DNA of 64,000 nucleotides, taken from the NCBI GenBank assembly GCA_036380875.1, contig DASVDX010000086.1, positions 1-64,000 of the forward strand, given 5' to 3'. This DNA is from ZC4RG17 sp036380875 (GTDB lineage Bacteria > Actinomycetota > Acidimicrobiia > Spongiisociales > ZC4RG35). Made by a program: the position numbers and the translations under genes. The notes below the pieces were generated by a model. It worked only from the letters and a program-made list of their open reading frames with translations. It ran no database searches and was not told the DNA's origin. Positions 61,822 through 64,000 of the stretch are shown here, one piece after another. Position 1 is the first letter of the stretch, and every line of letters starts with the position of its first letter.

Positions 61822-62909
61822 TGGTCCCTCGGAAGCTCGGGTCTGCCGTAGAACTCGAGGTTGGGCTGGAGGAGGTCGAAGGCGTCCTTGTCGCTGGGCG
61901 GGAGCTCGGCGTCGCTCGTGCCCAGCGGCGTCGTGCGATCCCCCCAGCGCAGCACTGCGGCCGCCCACGACAGGCCGGCACCGAAGGCGGCGAACACGAT
62001 GACGTCTCCGGGCGACACGCGGCCCTCTTCCAGCGCTTCGGTGAGAGCGACAGCGATCGTCGCCGCCGAGGTGTTGCCGTAGGACCCGATGTTGACGAAG
62101 ACCTTGGAGTCGGGCAGTCCGAGGCGCTTGGCTGCGGCGTCGATGATCCGTACGTTCGCCTGGTGGGGGATGAAGAGGTCGACGTCTTCCAATTGCAGCC
62201 CGGCGCCTTGGATGGTGCGGACGGCGGCCTCGCTCATGGTCGTGACGGCGCGACGAAACACCTCGGGACCGTTCATGCGGATGCCGCCCTCTTCGGGGCG
62301 GACCGGCCCGGGGTCGCCGGCGTTGCCGTCCCTGGGGACACGGAGGATGTCCCACACCGAGCCGTCCATCCCCAGCTCGGAGTTGAGGAGGCCCACGGGC
62401 TCTTCGGTGGCCTCGAGGACGATCGCTCCGGCGGCGTCGCCGAACAGGACGGCGGTCGAGCGGTCGGTGAAGTCGAGGTGGTAGTGGAGCTTCTCGGCGC
62501 CGACCACGAGCACCGTGTTGTGGGTGCCGGCCCGGATCATGTTGGAGGCGACGACGAGGGCGTAGATGAAGCCCGAACAGGCGGCGTTGATGTCGAAGGC
62601 GGCGGCGTTGTAGGCCCCGAGCTTGTCCTGCAGGATCGAGGAGGTGGAGGGGATGATCGAGTCGCCGGTACAGGTGGCGAGGACGATCAGGTCCACGTCG
62701 GTGGGTTCCTTGCCGGCGGCAGCGAGGGCGCGGCGGCTCGCCACCTCCGCCATGTCCGATACCTCGACATGCGAGATCCGGCGTTCCTTGATCCCGGTGC
62801 GAGTGGTGATCCACTCGTCACTCGTGTCGGTCAGTTTCTCCAGGTCGTGGTTGGACAGAACCGCGGGCGGCAGGCACTTGCCCCAACCGGTGATTTCGGC
62901 ATTCGGCAC
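61818..62909 (-). CDS. fabH: 3-oxoacyl-ACP synthase III
   Basis: A 363-residue initiation condensing enzyme. Catalytic Cys in DINAACSGFIYAL, His in FIPHQANVRII, Asn in GSYGNTSAATI. About 30 residues longer than usual because of a polar C-terminal tail (TSDAELPPSDKDAFDLLQPN). The GTG at 62909 has an ideal GGAGG site five bases before it, so I prefer it over longer readings. Follows fabD by 16 bases. Confidence 0.96.
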   Translation of the reverse strand: MPNAEITGWGKCLPPAVLSNHDLEKLTDTSDEWITTRTGIKERRISHVEVSDMAEVASRRALAAAGKEPTDVDLIVLATCTGDSIIPSTSSILQDKLGAYNAAAFDINAACSGFIYALVVASNMIRAGTHNTVLVVGAEKLHYHLDFTDRSTAVLFGDAAGAIVLEATEEPVGLLNSELGMDGSVWDILRVPRDGNAGDPGPVRPEEGGIRMNGPEVFRRAVTTMSEAAVRTIQGAGLQLEDVDLFIPHQANVRIIDAAAKRLGLPDSKVFVNIGSYGNTSAATIAVALTEALEEGRVSPGDVIVFAAFGAGLSWAAAVLRWGDRTTPLGTSDAELPPSDKDAFDLLQPNLEFYGRPELPRDQ

Positions 62910-62925
62910 GTTCACCTCCTCGGGC

Positions 62926-63882
62926 TCAACTGATGCTACCCAGGGCGTCGGTCGCAACCCCGACATCGTCGAGCGACGACACGGCGATCACGTTGGAGCC
63001 CCGCACTGTGCGGCGTGCCAGGCCTGCGGTCACGTCCCCTGGGCCCACGTGGACGAAGGTGTCGATGCCCGATGCGGCCATCTTCTCGAGTGTTTCCGAG
63101 AACCGGACCGGCGAAACGACCTGGTCGACGAGGGTCGGGACGAGATCTTCGCTCGTGACGGGACCTGCCGTCACGTTGGAGTAGACCGGGAAGCGTCCCT
63201 CTGAGATCTCGACACCTTCGAAGGACGCCGCCAGCCTGTCCGAGGCGGACTGCATGAAGGGGGAATGGAAGGCGCCGGCGACCGCCAGTCCGACCACTCG
63301 GCGCAGCCCGAGCGCGGATGCCTTTTCCTCCAGCCATTCGATGTCGTCGACACCTCCGGCGACGACCACCTGACCGGGAGCGTTGATGTTGGCCACCCAC
63401 AGGCTCCCGCCTTCCGACCGGCGCACGGAGCAGGCGGCTTCCACGACTTCCAGGTCGGCCCCGATCACCGCCGCCATCGACGACGGGTTGGCATCGGAAG
63501 CGTCGGCCATCGCCCGTCCTCGCTCGGCGACGACGGCGAGTGCGTCCGAATACGAGAAGACTCCGGCGGCAGCCAATGCCGTGTACTCCCCCAGCGAATG
63601 CCCGGCGGCGGCGACCGGAGGAGGAACGTGAGCCGAAAGCTCCTCCCAGAGGGCGTACGAGAGTGCGAACAGCGCCGGCTGGGCGTGTTCGGTGCGGGTC
63701 AGCCGCTCCTCGGGCCCTTGGAGACAGACCTCACGGAGTGAGAAGCCGAGCACCTCGTCGGCGGCATCTCCCAGGAGGTCCGGGCGCGCCTCGAAGAGGT
63801 CGGCACCCATGCCCACGAACTGACTCCCCTGGCCGGGGAACAAAACGGCATAACCCATCGGATTGCTTGGACTCGGAGGCAC
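62926..63882 (-). CDS. fabD: Malonyl-CoA:ACP transacylase
   Basis: A 318-residue acyltransferase that charges ACP with malonate. LFPGQGSQFVGMG, the serine in AAGHSLGEYTALAAAG, and the histidine in VAGAFHSPFM are present. I take the GTG six bases after a TAACCT box, the same leaderless geometry as trpE, thyA and ileS; the ATG eight codons later (MGYAVLFPG) matches the usual family start but has no ribosome site. First gene of fabD-fabH-fabG-acpP-fabF. Confidence 0.95.
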   Translation of the reverse strand: MPPSPSNPMGYAVLFPGQGSQFVGMGADLFEARPDLLGDAADEVLGFSLREVCLQGPEERLTRTEHAQPALFALSYALWEELSAHVPPPVAAAGHSLGEYTALAAAGVFSYSDALAVVAERGRAMADASDANPSSMAAVIGADLEVVEAACSVRRSEGGSLWVANINAPGQVVVAGGVDDIEWLEEKASALGLRRVVGLAVAGAFHSPFMQSASDRLAASFEGVEISEGRFPVYSNVTAGPVTSEDLVPTLVDQVVSPVRFSETLEKMAASGIDTFVHVGPGDVTAGLARRTVRGSNVIAVSSLDDVGVATDALGSIS

Positions 63883-63888
63883 CGGCGG

Positions 63889-63894
63889 AGGTTA
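63889..63894 (-). promoter_or_regulatory. -10 box of a leaderless fab operon promoter
   Basis: TAACCT on the minus strand, six bases before the fabD GTG. I see no obvious FapR- or FasR-type operator nearby. The remaining 106 bases to the window edge hold no gene I can support; an upstream leftward gene may end there. Confidence 0.5.
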
Positions 63895-64000
63895 CCTGGC
63901 GCCGTTCCGACCGATATCTCGTCGCTCGTGCGTCGAAGATCGCTGATCATCGAGCCAGTTCGTTCTTCGGCCACCGTCGTCCTCTGAGCATTCTTGTCCC

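Noticed and set aside
63895..64000. End of a leftward gene upstream of fabD
   Set aside because: All three leftward frames are short here and give no recognisable C-terminus, so I cannot choose one.

Overview
The window looks like a piece of chromosome from a high-GC actinobacterium, most likely outside the well-studied Mycobacteriales/Streptomycetales lines; a member of the Acidimicrobiia or a similar deep lineage is my best guess. This rests on gene content and base composition judged by eye, not on a database search. Actinobacterial marks are a division cluster with SepF, YggT and DivIVA but no FtsA, a tandem ArsA-type ATPase pair, a DUF3040 protein, the MoxR-DUF58-transglutaminase trio, a free-standing HNH nuclease and many GTG/TTG starts. 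Nearly everything is housekeeping. I see no prophage, insertion sequence, CRISPR array or rRNA.

Layout, left to right. 1-1234: end of a Flp/Tad pilus operon (CpaE-like, CpaB). 1504-7622: rpsA, a two-gene membrane operon on the opposite strand, polA and a small coiled-coil gene. 7678-7798: tRNA-Leu(CAA) with its terminator, then a 95-bp inverted-repeat element. 7996-13696: trp operon trpE-ygfZ-trpC-trpF-trpB-trpA. 13719-15981: an AbiEi/DUF559-type gene bracketed by two 45-bp palindromes, then dfrA and thyA. 16022-20812: CcdA, an MFS and a MATE transporter, endonuclease III, a hotdog thioesterase and a small membrane protein. 20907-23624: a small unknown gene with two ArsA-family ATPases, facing a secreted zinc-peptidase-like gene. 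23731-29936: traR/dksA-like gene, lspA, rluD, rhomboid and dnaE. 30060-33221: ileS.

33225-50351 is one long leftward dcw superoperon: mraZ-rsmH-ftsL-ftsI-murE-mraY-murD-ftsW-murG-murC-murB-ftsQ-ftsZ-pgeF-yggS-sepF-yggT-divIVA, mostly joined by 4-base ATGA/GTGA overlaps. murF is missing from its usual place between murE and mraY. The mraZ promoter carries three adjacent 10-bp repeats of the MraZ-box type. The mraZ-rsmH gap folds into a very long hairpin that buries the rsmH ribosome site and start codon.

50642-59523 holds the HNH nuclease, two unknown genes, moxR-DUF58-tgpA, a MerR regulator, DUF3040 and a phosphatase with two membrane proteins. 59500-63882 is the type II fatty-acid synthesis operon fabD-fabH-fabG-acpP-fabF, transcribed leftward.

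The genes mostly serve envelope growth and division, with tryptophan, thymidylate and fatty-acid synthesis and DNA replication alongside. Regulation seems compact. Four unlinked genes (trpE, thyA, ileS, fabD) have a TANNNT box exactly six bases before the start codon, as expected for leaderless mRNAs. The non-housekeeping signals are the paired 45-bp palindromes, the rsmH leader hairpin, the 95-bp element and short tandem heptamers in intergenic DNA.
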